Shown piece by piece: positions 24,348 to 36,352 of a DNA stretch of 64,000 nucleotides. The notes under the pieces were generated by a model that did not search any database, had not been told where the DNA came from, and saw only the letters and a program-made list of their open reading frames with translations. The stretch is from Ottelia alismoides (Eukaryota; Streptophyta; Magnoliopsida; Alismatales; Hydrocharitaceae). Position 1 is the stretch's first letter, and every line of letters starts with the position of its first letter. The DNA is taken from assembly GCA_037367405.1 (NCBI GenBank), contig JAZKJV010008261.1, positions 1,674,001-1,738,000 of the forward strand, written 5' to 3'. A program made the position numbers and the translations under genes.

Positions 24348-25888
24348 GAAGAAGTTGTACAAGGAAATCGATGTGGTTGGGGGAGGGTAGTACTGATCTG
24401 ATGAATCTTCAATGTCCTCGCTCTGCGTGAAGTAGATGACCTCAACTTGAACTGTCTGCTCTTTGGGTGATTCAATATATGGCTTCAGCAATTGTCCATT
24501 TACTGAGAAAGGTTGTGCATCGTCTTTGAGTTCGACAATATCTACGCTTCCATTGGTATGCACATCGACGACAATGTAGGGACCCGTCCATTTTGATTTT
24601 AGTTTCCCATGAAAAATCTTCAACCGAGCATTAAACAACCACACTTTTTGCCCAGGGACAAAGGTTTTAGCTCGAATGTGTCTATCATGCCATCTCTTGA
24701 CCTTGTCTTTATAGATTACACTGTTGTTGTATGCTCGGTTTTGGATTTCAATTAGCTCATTCAGATTTAAATCTCGGCATAATTTCCCAAAGTGACAACT
24801 CCAATTCAACTTTTTGATCACCCATTCTGATTTGTGAATCAATTCAGCAGGTAGATGGCATGGCTTGCCATAGATCATTCTAAAAGGTGAAGTACCGAGT
24901 GGAGTCTTATAGGTTGTCCTATAGGCCCACAGAACCTGGTCCAACAGTTTCGATCAGTTCTTCCTATCTGGACGAACCAAATTCTGAAGAATACCCTTCA
25001 CTTCTCTATTAGAAACCTCTGCCATGCCATTAGATTGTGGATGATATGGGTTGGCTATTCTAAGCTCAAATTTATACTCCTTAGCCAAAGATCTCATCTC
25101 CTTGTTCACAAAGTGGCTACCTCCATCAGAATCAAAACTTTTGGTATTCCGAACCTTGCAATGATATTATCCTTGATAAACTTACAGACGACTTTGCTAT
25201 CTGTGGTTCGGGTTGGAATAGCCTCTACCCATCTTGATAAATAATCAACAGCTAACAAGATGTACTCAAATCCATTGCTATTGGGAAAGGGACCCACAAA
25301 ATCAATCATCCATTCATCGAAAACATCACAGAAAATCATTGGTTTCATGGGCATTTCATCTCTATAACCAACCGTCCCTCCCATCCTTTGGCAAATCGGG
25401 CATGATCGTACAAATTCATTAGCATCCTAAAATAAGGTCCGCCGGTAAAATCCACATTAGAGTACCTTATGTGCGGTTCTCTTTCCCGAATGGTGTCCTC
25501 CAGCCTCGAGAGAATGACAATGTGTGAGGACACTCTGGTATTCCTTCTGAGGAATACATCTTCGCCAGTCGTAATCCGATTCTTCATAGAAAAGGAAAGG
25601 ATTGTCCCAATGGTATTTTCTCGAATCTGGATTTAATCGATCAATCATTTTCTTGGTCCAACCAAAGGGAACCTTCTTGGAGACAAGATAGTTCACTATG
25701 TCAGAATACCATGGGACATACTCAATAATGCAAACTGATTCATCTGGAAAGGTTTCCTTAATAGGTCTAGTGTCAGGATAATCATTTTGCTCAATTCGGG
25801 AAAGGTGATCAGCAACAGCATTCTTTATTCCAGGTTTATCCTTGATCTCCGAATTAAATTCCTGGATTAATAAGATCCATCTCAAAAG
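24225..25888 (-). pseudogene. Integrase of B (with RNase H-integrase linker)
   Basis: The integrase would cut and join cDNA ends in the nucleus. The zinc region [29 protein letters not shown] lies at 25530-25380. Core motifs are MIDFVGPFP (first Asp, 25270), then a one-base deletion in the second catalytic region (about 25130, where VLIL replaces VLISDGG), then GMAEVSNREVK with the Glu. The C-terminal KWTGPYIV (GPY/F module) lies near 24575-24550. Stops are CAA to TAA and CAG to TAG at about 25460-25430, TGG to TGA at 24957 and CGA to TGA at 25890. The last 80 residues are unlike the A integrase and run into the hairpin array. Confidence 0.85.
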
Positions 25889-26190
25889 TCATGCCTTGGC
25901 ATCCTTCTTATCCATGAGATATCTAATTGATGTGTGATCTGTGAAAATTGTCACCTTGGAGCCCAATATGCATGATCTGAATTTTTCAAGGGTCCAAACA
26001 ACCGCGAGCATTTCCTTTTCAGTTACCGTATAATTTCTCTGTGCAGGATCCAATACTTTGCTCGCGTAGTGAATCGCATAAGGAATTCCATATCTTCTTT
26101 GTCCAAGTACCGCCCCGACAGCAAAATCCGATGCATCAGTCATGATCTCAAAGGGAAGAGACTAGTCGGGAGCTTGTAATATCAGCGATT
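25780..26190 (-). pseudogene. RNase H domain of B
   Basis: Frame 26143-25889 reads [17 protein letters not shown], then TEKEMLAVVWTLEKFRSCILG and TDHTSIRYL. This is the Ty3/gypsy RNase H fold with catalytic Asp (TDASD), Glu (EKEML) and Asp (TDHTS) present. A frameshift at about 26190 separates it from the reverse transcriptase, and a TGA in place of Arg closes it before the tether ending in DHLSRIEQN. It removes the RNA strand of the cDNA hybrid in active elements. Confidence 0.88.
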
Positions 26191-27615
26191 CACATATTTT
26201 TTTTTCAGGAGCTCGAAGGCCTCTAGACATTTGTGATTCACAATAAACTCGGTATCTTTTTCTAAGAGCTCAGTCAGTGGGCGGGCGATCTTTGAAAAAT
26301 CAGGGATGAACCTTCGATAAAATCCAACATGCCCTAAGAACGACCTCACTGACTTGATGTTGGTTGGTGGCTCAAGTTTCTTTATCACATCCACCTTGGC
26401 AGGGTCAACCTCCATTCCCTTTTTGGAGATGACGTGCCCCAACACGATACCCTCAATCACCATAAAGTGACTTTTCTCCCATGAGAGTACCAAATTAACC
26501 TCCCTGCATCTCTGGAGAACTCGGTCCAAGTGCGCTAAACATGTACCAATTGAATCGCCATTAACCGAGAAGTCATCCATGAAGACTTCCAGGAAATCAC
26601 CAACCATTTCGGCAAATACAGCAATCATGCACCGCTGAAATGTGCCTGGGGCATTACAAAGCCCGAATGGCATATGCTTGAATGCATAGGTACCGAAGGG
26701 ACATGTGAACGTGGTCTTTTCCTAGTCCTCGGGAGCGATAGCTACTTGATTGTAGCCGGAGTACCCATCAAGAAAACAGAAGAATGCTTTCCCTGCAAGT
26801 CTCTCTAAGATTTGATCAATAAATGGCAGTGGAAAGTAATCTTTCTTGATCGTAGCATTCAGGCACCTGTAATCGACACAGACGCGCCACGACGTGGGTA
26901 CTCGGGTCGCGATCTCTACCCCCTCCTCGTTGGTGACCATCTGGATTCCCGACTTCTTCGGGACAACATGAAGGGGGCCCACCCACTTGGAGTCAGAAAT
27001 GGGGTATATAAACCCTGCCTTGCATCATTTCTCTATCTCTTTCTTAACTACTTCCCGAAGATTGGGGTTTAATCTTCTCTGAAATTCATGGGAAGGCCTT
27101 GCATTATCCTCAATATAAATTTGGTGCGAGCAAATAGCGGGGTTGATTCCTACGAGATCTGACACAGTCCAACTGTTGGCTTTTCAATTTCGCTCAAGGA
27201 CTTTGAGTAATCTAGATTCTTGGTCCATGGTTAATGATGAGCTAATGATCACCGAGAATTTCTCTTTGGGTCCATTTAGAAATGCATACTTCAGTGTGGG
27301 AGGCAGTGGTTTCAGTTTTGGCAAATCTGAATCATCAATCAAGTCTGGATGAATGACTTCTGCATCTTGCACAGTGTCGGTTGGCGGTGAATCACTCTGT
27401 GATGTGCTGGCTACCAATTCCAAAGAAAGGTGAGTTGGATCGCTAAAGTAGTATGGTAATTCGGCCAAAGCCGTGTTCGACTCGTCATCGATATTTCTTG
27501 ATTGTCCCGAAGAAGATGGGACTGACAAAATCGAAAGGATTTCTATGTCATCAAGGTTATAAGCATCATGGTGTCTAGATAGGTTTGGCAACATCTCGCA
27601 AACTGCACTGTGCAC
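26182..27615 (-). pseudogene. Reverse transcriptase of B
   Basis: From an acidic linker (27615-27330) the sequence passes to LKPLPPTLKYAFLNG, KWVGPLHVVPKK, RVCVDYRCLNATIKKDYFPLPFID, FLDGYSGYNQVAIAPED, PFGLCNAPGTFQRCM and the active site FMDDFSVNG (26561-26583), then [23 protein letters not shown]. Catalytic Asp residues are intact. In-frame stops lie at 27184 (TGA), about 27040 (TGA) and 26721 (TAG); the expected residues there are Arg, Trp and Gln, all one C-to-T or G-to-A change away. The frame is otherwise continuous. Confidence 0.9.
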
Positions 27616-27810
27616 TGTTTCTTCTTCTGATGTGCTGTCAATCTGAAGGTCTGGCAGTTGGTCTCACAGCCCAGTAGTTCTGATGAGATTACATTCTGAT
27701 GTTTCAGCATATTCAGTGGTGGATTTGGAGTCTGGTCTTTACCACTTTGTTTGTTTCATCTCCAAATCCACTTCTCTACCTGGAGAGCGGAATTTCATCA
27801 TTCCAGTACC

Positions 27811-28260
27811 CTAATTGAATACAGCTTTAGCGGTTCTTAAGAATGGTCTTCCAAGAATGATTTGGGATTCCTTCCAATGGTTTGGGGTCTCCATATCAAG
27901 GACAGTGAAGTCTACTTTGTATTCCGTACCCTCGATCATGATGGTTACATTTTTCACTTCTCCCTTAGGTCTTTTAGTGGATTTATCAGCAAATTGGAGT
28001 AAAGATAATGATTTCTTGAGAGGACCTAACTCCAATCTGTAATATAAGACTAAGGGTAGAAGATTGATGGAAGAGCCATTATCGAGAAGTGTGCGTGCGA
28101 ACGCAATGCCGCCAATGCGACTCTCCACATAATGAGCACCCAGATCCCTTTTCTTTCTTGTAAATGCTGATTTTTGATATATTTGGTAGTGGTAACTATC
28201 AAGATATGAGTCTCCACAAATTGACTTGTTTTCTTTGTACGAGTCCTGGTGGGAGTGCAT
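27811..28260 (-). pseudogene. Aspartic protease of B
   Basis: Contains RTLLDNGSSINLLP, with the active-site triad position reading D-N-G, then KRPKGEVKNVTIMIEGTEYKVDFTVLDMETP and the flap/terminal motif IILGRPFLRTAKAVFN. It would cleave the gag-pol polyprotein. It is in a different frame from the upstream gag-protease linker (28817-28260), so there is a frameshift near 28200. A TAG follows the domain directly at 27811, and further stops (TAA, TGA) interrupt the linker to 27615. Confidence 0.85.
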
Positions 28261-30205
28261 TTCACCTTCAAGTACTTCTGAAATGCTGGATTACTGGCCA
28301 CATACTGATCAAAGGGTACTTTGATTGTGAAATTTCGCTGGCAGAACTGTTCCATCACTGGGTCATCCTTAATGTTTTCCTTTTGTTTTCCTTTCTTAAG
28401 AGCATGGAGGAAAGGAATGGAAGCATTTGAGATAGGAGATAGAGAGCCAGAATCATAAATAAGAGCATCTTTATTAGAAATAGAGTTCTTATTACAATCA
28501 TGAGTTTTCTGATAATAATCAAAATCAGGTTGCTGAAAAGGTGACAAAGGGATTTTTGCAGCAACTAGAGGTTCAAGGTCCTCTACAGACTCCATAGATG
28601 TTTTTCCTTTATCTCGTGCTGGGATCTTCAGGCGTCCTTCTTCTTCATTCTCAGAAGCATCCTCCGGTTGATCTTCCGAGTCTTCGTGATCCGATTCCCA
28701 TACCCGGTCAGGTACGACCACGGTCCTTACCACTCCTAAGTGACATGGCATTGATATTGTCGAACGAAAGGAGCTCATGTTCAGATGTGGAAAAATCTGA
28801 ATAGTATACTTGGCCATTGTGTTGAGATGATTGAGATTTGTTCAAGCTATTAAGGTTGGCTTGAACTTGGGCGGGAATGGTTGTGGATGGGGTTGTCTGT
28901 TCATCCTTCCAACGGGATAAGCAATTAACATCAACCTGTAGATTGTGCAGCTCATTTCGGAAGTTGCGAATTTCTTCAAGCATCTGTCTCGATATATCTA
29001 TCGGTTCTTCTGAAGGGTTGGATGATTGAGCTGATTGTTTTGGAGCTTGATATTGTTGACGGTATTGCTGAGGCTGGTTCTGGCGGATGTATGACTGTTG
29101 TTGTTGTTTCGGATGCTGATATGATGTAGTGTTCTGAGTGTGTTGTGGAGCTGGTGGAAATGCGGAATTATAGAAAGTGGGCGGACATTGATAATGCTGA
29201 CAGTCCCCCATATTGCCCTATCGGGTAGTGTCCTGTGTATACCAAATGCCGTTTACTTCGAATGACAGAGGTGGGGCTTCTTCAACATTCTCGGCTGGTG
29301 GAGGTGACTGCTGAGAAGGTTGGGCATAGGATTGTTCATGAACCCATGGTTGTTGTTGTCCTGATCCTGGCTGCTCATGGACATGATGTACATGATAGAT
29401 CGGGACCGTAGGTGCAGTAGGCATCCACATCTTGGATACCTTCTCTGTGAGCTCCTTCATTTGCTTTGGGAATTGGGAAATCCTGTTGTCGATGTCGTTC
29501 ATTCGCTTATGAATTTGATCCACTACTGTTAATTTATCGACGATGATGTTCATGTTCGGAATCAAATCCTCTACGATCTCTGCGACAGTTTGCTTTCCTC
29601 CTCTAATTTGAGATGTATTCAAGGAATCGGTGTATGCTCTACTGGCGATCTATGAGCAGCCTGTCTCAGCCATTTGCTCTAGTACTTTCCAGACGGTTTC
29701 AGCTCCTCGCGATGTGTAGTTACCTCCGCATGCAGCACTTACTAACCCTTGAGTCTCATAAGTAAGTCCAGAGTAGAGTGATTGAACTAAGATGTTGTTA
29801 TCAAGGTCATGGTAGGGACATTTCTGGAGCAGATCTTTAAATCTATCCCAAGCATCACAGAGTGGTTCGCTAGGCATCTGAGAGAAACTGGTGATGCGAG
29901 TACTCGTCTGGTTGGTCCGACTCAGAGGATAGAATTTCTACAAGAATAGGTTTTTGAATCGGTCATAGGTAGTCACAGTCGCTCCTAAGTTTTTCACCCA
30001 GTAGTCTGCCTTCTCTTTCAAGGCGAAAGGTAGTGCAGTGAGACGAATGTAGTCCTGGCTGACTTGTGGGTGCCTCAGATTAGAACATATCAGCTCCAAG
30101 TCTCGCAAGAATTCATATGGCTCTTCAGTCGCATTACCATGGAACTGGGATAATTGACTTATAAAATGTGGCTTCAGTCTATAGCTAATCTCTGGCTGAG
30201 GTGGT
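28261..30205 (-). pseudogene. gag of B, capsid and C-terminal part
   Basis: Continues the gag begun at 49476, beyond inserted element A. PPQPEISYRLKPHFI leads into the capsid domain: SQFHGNATEEPYEFLRDLELIC, ADYWVKNL, KFYPLSRTNQ and CDAWDRFKDLLQKCPYHDL. A Gln-rich tail (29200-28950) and the end motif AMSLRSGKD (about 28735) follow. I see no CCHC zinc knuckle. In-frame TAGs stand at 29938, 29650 and 29218; a frameshift near 28725 leads into an acidic gag-protease linker (EDSEDQPEDASENEEEG). All three amber stops lie in one frame that is otherwise open for 1.5 kb. Confidence 0.88.
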
Positions 30206-32324
30206 TGATTTAGCCAAATTTCTGCGGTCTTAAGTTCCACACAAAGCGGGAACTCAGTCGAAGTGTCGACCACTCAGAAATCCAACTAAAATCAACAATG
30301 AACCCACAATCAAATATCAAACAATGACAGACAAATGTGGAGTCAAATTTATTTTTAACTCTATATAAAAGATCTATAGATGCAAGTACGTCGAGAGTTC
30401 AAACACAGGGAGCAAGGCAGGACAGATCAACAAGTGTGTGCGTGTGTGAATGTGATGTATTGACTACAAAATGCAATGCAAATGTTTTTGTGGGTTTTTA
30501 ATTTTAAAATTTTTTATTTAATTTTTAATTTTGTATTTTGATTTTTAATTTTCTGATTTTTTTATTTTCTTTTTATAATTTATATATTTTTTGTTTTTAT
30601 AAATAGAATATATAGATAATATAAGAAAAGAGGTAAAAGGGTATTTATAGATATAGTAAAAAATGCTCAAAAATTAGGAAATAAAATCTTTTTGGTCTTT
30701 TATAATTTTATACTATTTTTGTGATTTTTGGGTATTTTTCAAAATATTTTTGGTATTTTTAAAAGCTAAAATAAAGGAAAACAGTGACTTAGCTACTGGC
30801 TGAAAGTAAAATAGGAATGAAAAATATAAACAGCCACAAAATTTTCCCAAACTAATTTTAAAATAAAGGTAATAAAATGGGGAACCTACAGGACCTGAGT
30901 TTTCATTTTTTTGGAGTTTTCTACGATTTTATAGATTTTTTTTGAAGTTTTTAGGATATTTTCTAATTTTTAAGGTTTTTGTTCTGAATTTTGTAGTGAT
31001 TTTTGGATTGACACTAAAAGACACTAAAATACACAGTAGGCAATTTTTTTTGGAATTTTTTAATGTGTTTTATTATTATTTTGGTATTTTCTAAGATAGA
31101 CAGTATTGAAATGGCATGTTTTTTTATTTTTAAGAACTATAAAAATGCAACAAATATAAAATGCAAAAATATGACATGGATCAGCAAGTTAACAGGAGCC
31201 GATGACATTTTTTGGGAATTTTTCAAGTTAAAATAATACGTGAAATAAATAAGACAAGCACACAAAAATACTAAGCTTGGCAGGGGTATAAGTGCAAATA
31301 CACAAACATACAGGGGATAGATCGCAATTTTCACGCAAAATTTATAACTAAATCTAATATTTAATGACCAAACGTAAATAACCAGACCCGCAAGGGTACC
31401 TCTGCAAATAACCCACCAGGGCGCGTGACTAGCACGTGCTTGGGAAGGATCTAGGTGTAATTTCTAAAAATCCAAGGGCCTTGATGCAAAATAACCAAAA
31501 GTTTTACACGTGATCCACAAGTTCTTGTACTGAATCGAAATAAGTAAATACTGGAGGGGTCCTGTGCAAAATGCCCTCACCTCGCGTGTACTGGTCACGT
31601 GAGGTGAAGTGGCCAGGACTAAAATGCAAATAGGAAAAGTTCGGGGGTCTGGTTATAAATATTACAAAACTTTTTAAACTACCTATGAAAGTTTCTGTAC
31701 TAAATATTAAATACAAAAATGCACGAGGTAAAAGTTACAAAATAACACAAGCGCGCTATCCAACGGCTGAAGGCGATTCACTTGACACGTGGCGGGCGTT
31801 GGACGGTCGATGACGCTTCGGCGATGAAGGGCCACGATTAGATCCGCGATGATGATCGAACGGCTGGTGACGAGGCGAATCCAACGGCGGCTGTGCGAAC
31901 TGGGGCTCCGCCTCGATCCGACGGCTGTGAAGACCGAAGCAAGAACCGCGGAGGAACGCCGGCGAGGCGAGGTTCTCCGAGGTCCTGCTCCTTCTCCGGT
32001 GGACTTCTGGGCTTCAAAATGAGGCTGGAGCCTCCTCTGGTCTTCCTCTATCTCTTGAGGGCTTCAAAATACCTCGGCAAAGGTCGAGGCTCGCTGTGGA
32101 GGGCAGCGGAGCTAGGAAGCTCCCCTGAGCTCCGGCGAGACGCAAAATAAGCCCCGGGCTCGAGTCAAAGTCCGTTGACCTGCAAAAAGGCGTGAAAGAA
32201 CCCAGGGCAAAGTGCCTGGGTCCCGCGGACATGGAATGGTGGTGCAAAGCGATGGGGTGGAGCTCGGTCGGAGGAGCACTCCGGCGAGGGGGTCTGACTG
32301 GTTGATTAGATCGATGGAACGCAA

Positions 32325-32332
32325 AATTTATA
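32325..32332 (-). promoter_or_regulatory. TATA box in 3' LTR of A
   Basis: TATAAATT on the minus strand within CTCTATAAATTTTG, identical in the 5' LTR at 47233-47240. Transcription from this copy would run out into B gag. Confidence 0.6.
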
Positions 32333-33216
32333 GAGGGCTTCTGATCCTAAAGCTATGGCGAACAAAATGCTATGAAAATAAAGGGGATTAGTGGCTACCT
32401 CGACGGTGGAGACCGGAGGGAAAGGAGTGCCTCGACGCCGGCGAAGGCGGAGGTCGTGGAGCCTCCTCAGGCGACGCTCGACCCACCCGAAGGGCTCGCG
32501 AGGAAGCTGTCACCTTCCTGAAGCCTTAGGGCACGATGAGGGGAGCTAACCTATGGAATGAGGGATTCAAAAATTCAAAAGAAGGTCGGGGTGCGTTTTA
32601 TGTGGTTTGACCCTGCGACTGGGGTGCTCCAAAGACTAAGGAAGATCGATGCAATCGCTGGTCCTCAGCCCAATATAATCATAGGGCGAGCAAGGTGGAT
32701 GGTCGAGGAAAAAGTTTGCAGAAGGAATCGGGGCGAAAGGGTGAAAGTATTGACCTAGAAAAATCCGCCAAAGCAGCCAAAAACTAGGCCCGACACAGGC
32801 TACAGGGGGAAGGATGCCTAGTTGACTGGGGTCAACTAGGGTTTGCACCTGGTTGGTCCACGTGGACCAACCAGGAAAAACCCTGGAAAATGATTTTATT
32901 AATTCAATTAAAAATAGAAAATGGACGAATTAAATTATGATTATGAAATAAAAAATATTTATTATTTTATAAACTATTTTATGGTGATTTTTAATTATTT
33001 TTATGAGGTATATTTTTACAAGTTCCCTTTTATACCCCTTATAGGTATATTACCTATACATTTTATTATTTTTATTTTTATTTTATGATTTTAGTTTATT
33101 TATTTTTATTTATTATTTTATAGATTTATAAAATACTTTTATACACGTAATTATATTTTTATTTTATTTTTCTGATGTATTTTGTACATTTAATAAAATA
33201 GAAGTACATAATATAC

Positions 33217-33240
33217 AGGTATAGGTATAGGTATAGGTAT
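33217..33240. repeat. AGGTAT hexamer repeat (4 units)
   Basis: Four copies of the hexamer. The 5' LTR of the same element has three at 48123-48140, so one unit was gained or lost after insertion. Confidence 0.85.
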
Positions 33241-34027
33241 TTTACCTATGTCTTTTATATACAAGTATTTTATTTTATATTTTATTTAGGTTTTTATTCT
33301 GATTTTAGTATACAAATGTATTATAAGTAATTTTTACAAAATTATAAAAATATAAAAATACAAAAATAATGAATAAATAATAAATTGAATATTTTAATCT
33401 GTACAATTATACAATGTGGGTCCAAAACTCAACTTTCAAACCGTAGCTCCGCTAAATGCGAAACCACCGCCATTAAATAGCTTATTTTTAATTATATACA
33501 ATTAAAGGTGAGTTTGATGCATTTGGAGTTTTCATTTGTGAGATACGGGTCTGGGAAGTTGGGAATCTGGATTTTTATTCAGACCATAACTTTTTATCTG
33601 TACATTATTTTTGAATGAAATAAATTTTGTATTTTTCTTTATTTAATTATCTACAACTTTAATGTACAAAGTTTCTTTATTTGATGTATAAAAAGTGGAA
33701 GCAAAAATAGGTCCCCAAAATGAATAAAGAATGAATAGAAAAACCTTGTATTCTGGACCTTATCTCCCCCTACTTTATTCTTTGTCGACCTATTCATCAA
33801 GATGCCTAGGTCTCGGGGGTTTGGGTCATAAAATATTTACAATATTTTATTCTTTTTCTTTTCTTTTATTTATTCTATAATTTTGGCTTTAATTACAGTA
33901 TTTTATACACTATTTGGATGCACATGCATGAATGCTAAGATGCTCTAATTAAGGGTATTTACACGCATTTGCTAGGGTTTTTTAGGCCAAAATGATAGAA
34001 TAAAGATGATGAAATGTGGATTCATCA

Positions 34028-34044
34028 TCCCCTTATACTTTACC
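34028..34044 (-). other. Polypurine tract of A
   Basis: GGTAAAGTATAAGGGGA on the minus strand, immediately before the 3' LTR. It is the plus-strand primer of reverse transcription. The core AAGTATAAGGGG is echoed in each hairpin at 36004-36352. Confidence 0.85.
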
Positions 34045-36003
34045 TTTGCTAGTCCCTAGCAAACACTTATGCAATAAGTGCAGAAAAGAAAAGAAAAGAA
34101 GAAGAAGAAAGTGGATTAAATTTAATTATTAAACTTGTCTTCACAAAATCAAAGTTTGGAGCTTAAGTCGATCCTTTGGAATTTTAGTGCGGGCGGAACC
34201 TTAATGAGAACCGAATTTGAAATCCAACAGTCCCTGAGAATCCCAAAACTCTGTTCAAGTCTCCTCAATAACCAGGTCAGAAATATCTCAATTCATACGC
34301 AAACCCTTACAACTATGAATCTGACTCGTACGGTGTAAGTGATGGTGGCTCTCCCCAACTAGAATGACAAAGAAACTAACTTCTCCAATACGACAACCTA
34401 ATGATTCCCCAATCCAACAAATCCATCCTCGAGGAGCGGGGTATTCCCTTCTAAGTTCAAGTGGCAACCAGCTCAAGAGGAGGGGGTGAAGAGAAGAATG
34501 GACGGTAGCTAGTGTAGCTACCTATCCTAGGATGCAAGACCAGTGTAGTCAAGTCATCCAGCTGCAGGCTCACATATTTGACTTTGGAACTCAAGCTTGC
34601 TTATTGACTTTACAACATTTGTACATACTGTGCAGGCATTTTATTTTTTTTGTACAGGTTTGAACTCTTTTTTTTGAAATACTATTCACAGCAGCATTTA
34701 CATAAGGAGTTTTTCCTCTTTAGCCAGTAGACTATCCCTCTTTTGAAGCTTTATTGCAACCCACACTCTCATGTCTTTAGACTTCCTTATCACTAGATGG
34801 GCTGGGGTGCACTTCCCTCCCTAGAGGAGGACAAGTGTTTCCACTTGTGTGCGTCTCATACCGGCAAATCCAATCCCCTCACCACTCCAATTGAGTTGAG
34901 CCATGTGAAAGGTGCAGGTGTCCAAGTTAGGTCATTATCAACAAGAGTCGTGCGTGTGTTCCGAAATACTCTACTTAGGCAGTCAAGAATCCATTGAACC
35001 AAGTCTCGTTATCCTCAAAGAATTAAGTCAACTAGACCTGAAGTACCTCACACCCAGTTCCTATAAGGTTCCTGTTATTAGGTAGATTTTAAGATCCAAT
35101 CAAGCTTCAATCTCCGGATTTTACTTAGACTTGTTCGACTATCAAACTCAATGCGAAAAATGCTCATGCTATGCAAATGATATGCAGAATGCAGAAAATA
35201 TTTTTGTGATGCAATTTTCATAGTTTTTTGAACTTTTTATGGGTTTTTGAAAAGATGATGATGATGCATATGCAGATGCATTTTTTGTATTTTTCAAAAA
35301 GATTTTTCAAATGTTTTTGGATTTTAGTTTTGCAAATGTTTTTGGGCTTTTTCAAAGCAAAAAGATTTTTGGCTGAAAGCTCGGTGAAAAATATTTACAC
35401 GGGAGTGCTTCTTATATCTACAAGAAGTGGATTTTAAAAAAAATACAAGGGTAAGTGATCAATTTTATAGGTATAAAATAAGCAATTTTAGGTATGATGT
35501 ATGTATTCCTCAAACTTATTTGACACAAGTTTTTCAAACAATTTTTGAAAACTATAGTCCAAAATAATTTTTACAAACATTTTTTGCAAACATGTACACA
35601 CATTTGAAAATCATTTTGCAAAGGTTTTCAAACAGTATAGATAGATTTTTCAAATATTTTTGCAACCATTTTTCAAACCATTTGCAAATCATTTTTCGAA
35701 CATTTTATTTCACACAAAGAAAATAAATTTTACAAACCACACATTTTTACAAAGGTTGAAAATATGTAACAAAACATTTTCAAAATAGTTTTCAAAAGAT
35801 TTTTCACAAAGATTTTCAAACTATTTTTCAAACATTTTGCAAAAAACATTTTCACCTGATTTATTAATCAGTACATACAAAAAGAATTTGAGGAATAATC
35901 ACATCTTTTTATTAAGGTTTTTTTAATGAATTTTAAAGAATTATTAGCCGTATTTATATAGAAAATACGAGTTATGGCTAAAGTATATACGTAGTATATA
36001 CGA
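34045..36003 (-). mobile_element. 3' non-coding region of A
   Basis: About 2 kb between the hairpin array and the polypurine tract. The first 600 bp (34045-34640) align in blocks with B 22701-23230, including the relic LELRREYPAPRG (34430-34465). 35150-35900 is a low-complexity region of repeated TTTTCAAA and TTTTGCAAA motifs, probably a decayed short tandem repeat. No other gene is visible. Confidence 0.6.
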
Positions 36004-36352
36004 CCCCCCTATACTTAGCTTGAGTTATGTCCTCATAGATCGGAGAGAAAAGAGAAGACATAACTCGTACTAAGTATAGACAAGTCTAAAGCATAAATGA
36101 ACGAACCAATGAGAAGTTGACCACCCCCCCTATACTTAGGATCAAATAATCCTAAGTATAGCAGACTGTACACAACGCAGGGAGGGTCAAGGGTGGGAAT
36201 GAACAGATCGTACTCAGATTGTCTCCCCCTATACTTAGGGTAAGATATCCCTAAGTATAGACAAGCAGAGGAGACAATGGAGAGGATCGAAAAGAACAGA
36301 ACCCGGGGTGCACACCCCCCTATACTTAGGAAAAAGTATGTCCTAAGTATGG
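36004..36352 (-). repeat. Array of four polypurine-tract stem-loops in A
   Basis: Four units, given on the plus strand: 36009-36079 (arms 23 nt, 20 pairs, 25-base loop), 36130-36161 (13-bp arms, perfect), 36229-36260 (12-bp, perfect) and 36320-36352 (11 of 12). Each is preceded by 5-7 C and starts CTATACTTAG; spacing is 121, 99 and 91 bp. On the coding strand each stem-loop therefore ends CTAAGTATAGGGGG, a near copy of the tract before the 3' LTR. The sequences between units differ, so this is not a simple tandem duplication. B has the same number of units. Confidence 0.88.

Larger units (their letters stand above)
30206..34027 (-). mobile_element. 3' LTR of A
   Basis: A 3822-bp LTR; on the minus strand it runs from TGATGAATCC to GGCTAAATCA. 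It is preceded by the polypurine tract and followed by the host gag of B. The TATA box CTATAAAT (32325-32332) opens the transcribed part. It includes a G-box palindrome (31578-31606, 10 of 11 pairs) and an AGGTAT hexamer repeat with one unit more than the 5' copy (33217-33240). Its long minus-strand frames at 32014-32324 recur in the 5' LTR but shift relative to each other and lack known motifs. Confidence 0.95.

Noticed and set aside
31893..32324. Frames repeated in both LTRs of A (also 46955-47273)
   Set aside because: Presence in both is due to LTR duplication. Ends differ between the copies, and no motif or codon pattern supports translation.
35150..35900. Long run of TTTTCAAA-type repeats as a satellite
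   Set aside because: No constant period or unit length could be defined; treated as low-complexity 3' region of A.
36004..36352. CRISPR-like or satellite interpretation of the repeated CTATACTTAG units
   Set aside because: Only four units, variable spacing, hairpin arms rather than direct repeats with unique spacers, and a plant retrotransposon context.
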